6,152 nt of DNA. It comes from Bacteroidales bacterium. Lineage in GTDB: Bacteria; Bacteroidota; Bacteroidia; Bacteroidales; B39-G9. Location of the stretch: the NCBI GenBank assembly GCA_023145555.1, contig JAGLDO010000039.1:1-6152 (forward strand). Direction: 5' to 3'. Shown here piece by piece: positions 6,132 to 6,152 of this stretch. Both the position numbers and the translations under genes were made by a program. The notes beneath the pieces were generated by a model. That model ran no database searches. It was not told the DNA's origin and saw nothing but the letters and a program-made list of their open reading frames with translations. Numbering within the stretch: position 1 is the first letter of the stretch; every line of letters starts with the position of its first letter.

Positions 6132-6152
6132 CTTTCGGATTTGTAATCTGAA
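6132..6152. repeat. REP-like hairpin, right edge
   Basis: TTCGGATT (6134-6141) pairs with AATCTGAA (6145-6152) around TGT, eight pairs with one G-U. CTTTCGGATT (6132-6141) is the exact inverse of positions 1-10, so related elements flank the window in opposite orientation. The element may continue past the edge. Confidence 0.55.

Noticed and set aside
1..6152. CRISPR array, tRNA or rRNA genes
   Set aside because: No regularly spaced direct repeats of suitable length and no cloverleaf or rRNA-like stretch were seen on either strand.

Overview
This 6.15 kb window is AT-rich and has short intergenic gaps made of A/T-rich dispersed repeats. Most genes lack a Shine-Dalgarno sequence and start after A-rich leaders. 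This style, together with REP-like GGATT/AATCC hairpins, TTCGTG repeats and TTAACTT heptads in the spacers, points to a chromosome of the phylum Bacteroidota, probably an anaerobic or uncultured member. The assignment rests on style and general recognition, not on a search.

Layout. Positions 1-275 hold a REP-like hairpin, an intrinsic terminator for a + strand gene left of the window, and a 9-bp dyad ahead of the first gene. On the + strand follow a nitroreductase-family flavoprotein (276-797), the FAD subunit of a molybdenum hydroxylase (878-1666), a 274-bp spacer with repeats, the [2Fe-2S] subunit (1941-2393), and the molybdopterin-binding catalytic subunit (2390-4714), which overlaps the previous gene by 4 bases. 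A 381-bp convergent spacer (4715-5095) carries a near-perfect 33-bp palindrome nested inside a 12-bp inverted repeat. On the - strand is a D-alanine--D-alanine ligase (6073-5096), preceded by five heptad repeats and a second REP-like hairpin at the right edge.

How the genes work together. The three hydroxylase subunits form one electron path: substrate is hydroxylated at the Mo centre of the large subunit, electrons pass through two [2Fe-2S] clusters in the small subunit, and reach FAD in the medium subunit. The order is medium-small-large, as in coxMSL and many bacterial xanthine-dehydrogenase-like operons. The substrate cannot be named: the active-site loop is not that of CO dehydrogenase, and the residue matching the xanthine-specific Glu of XDH appears to be Gln. 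The nitroreductase may be cotranscribed. The ligase is a cell-wall housekeeping gene with no evident link.

I found no clearly undescribed system. The most interesting items are the unassigned hydroxylase and the layered repeats in the spacers.
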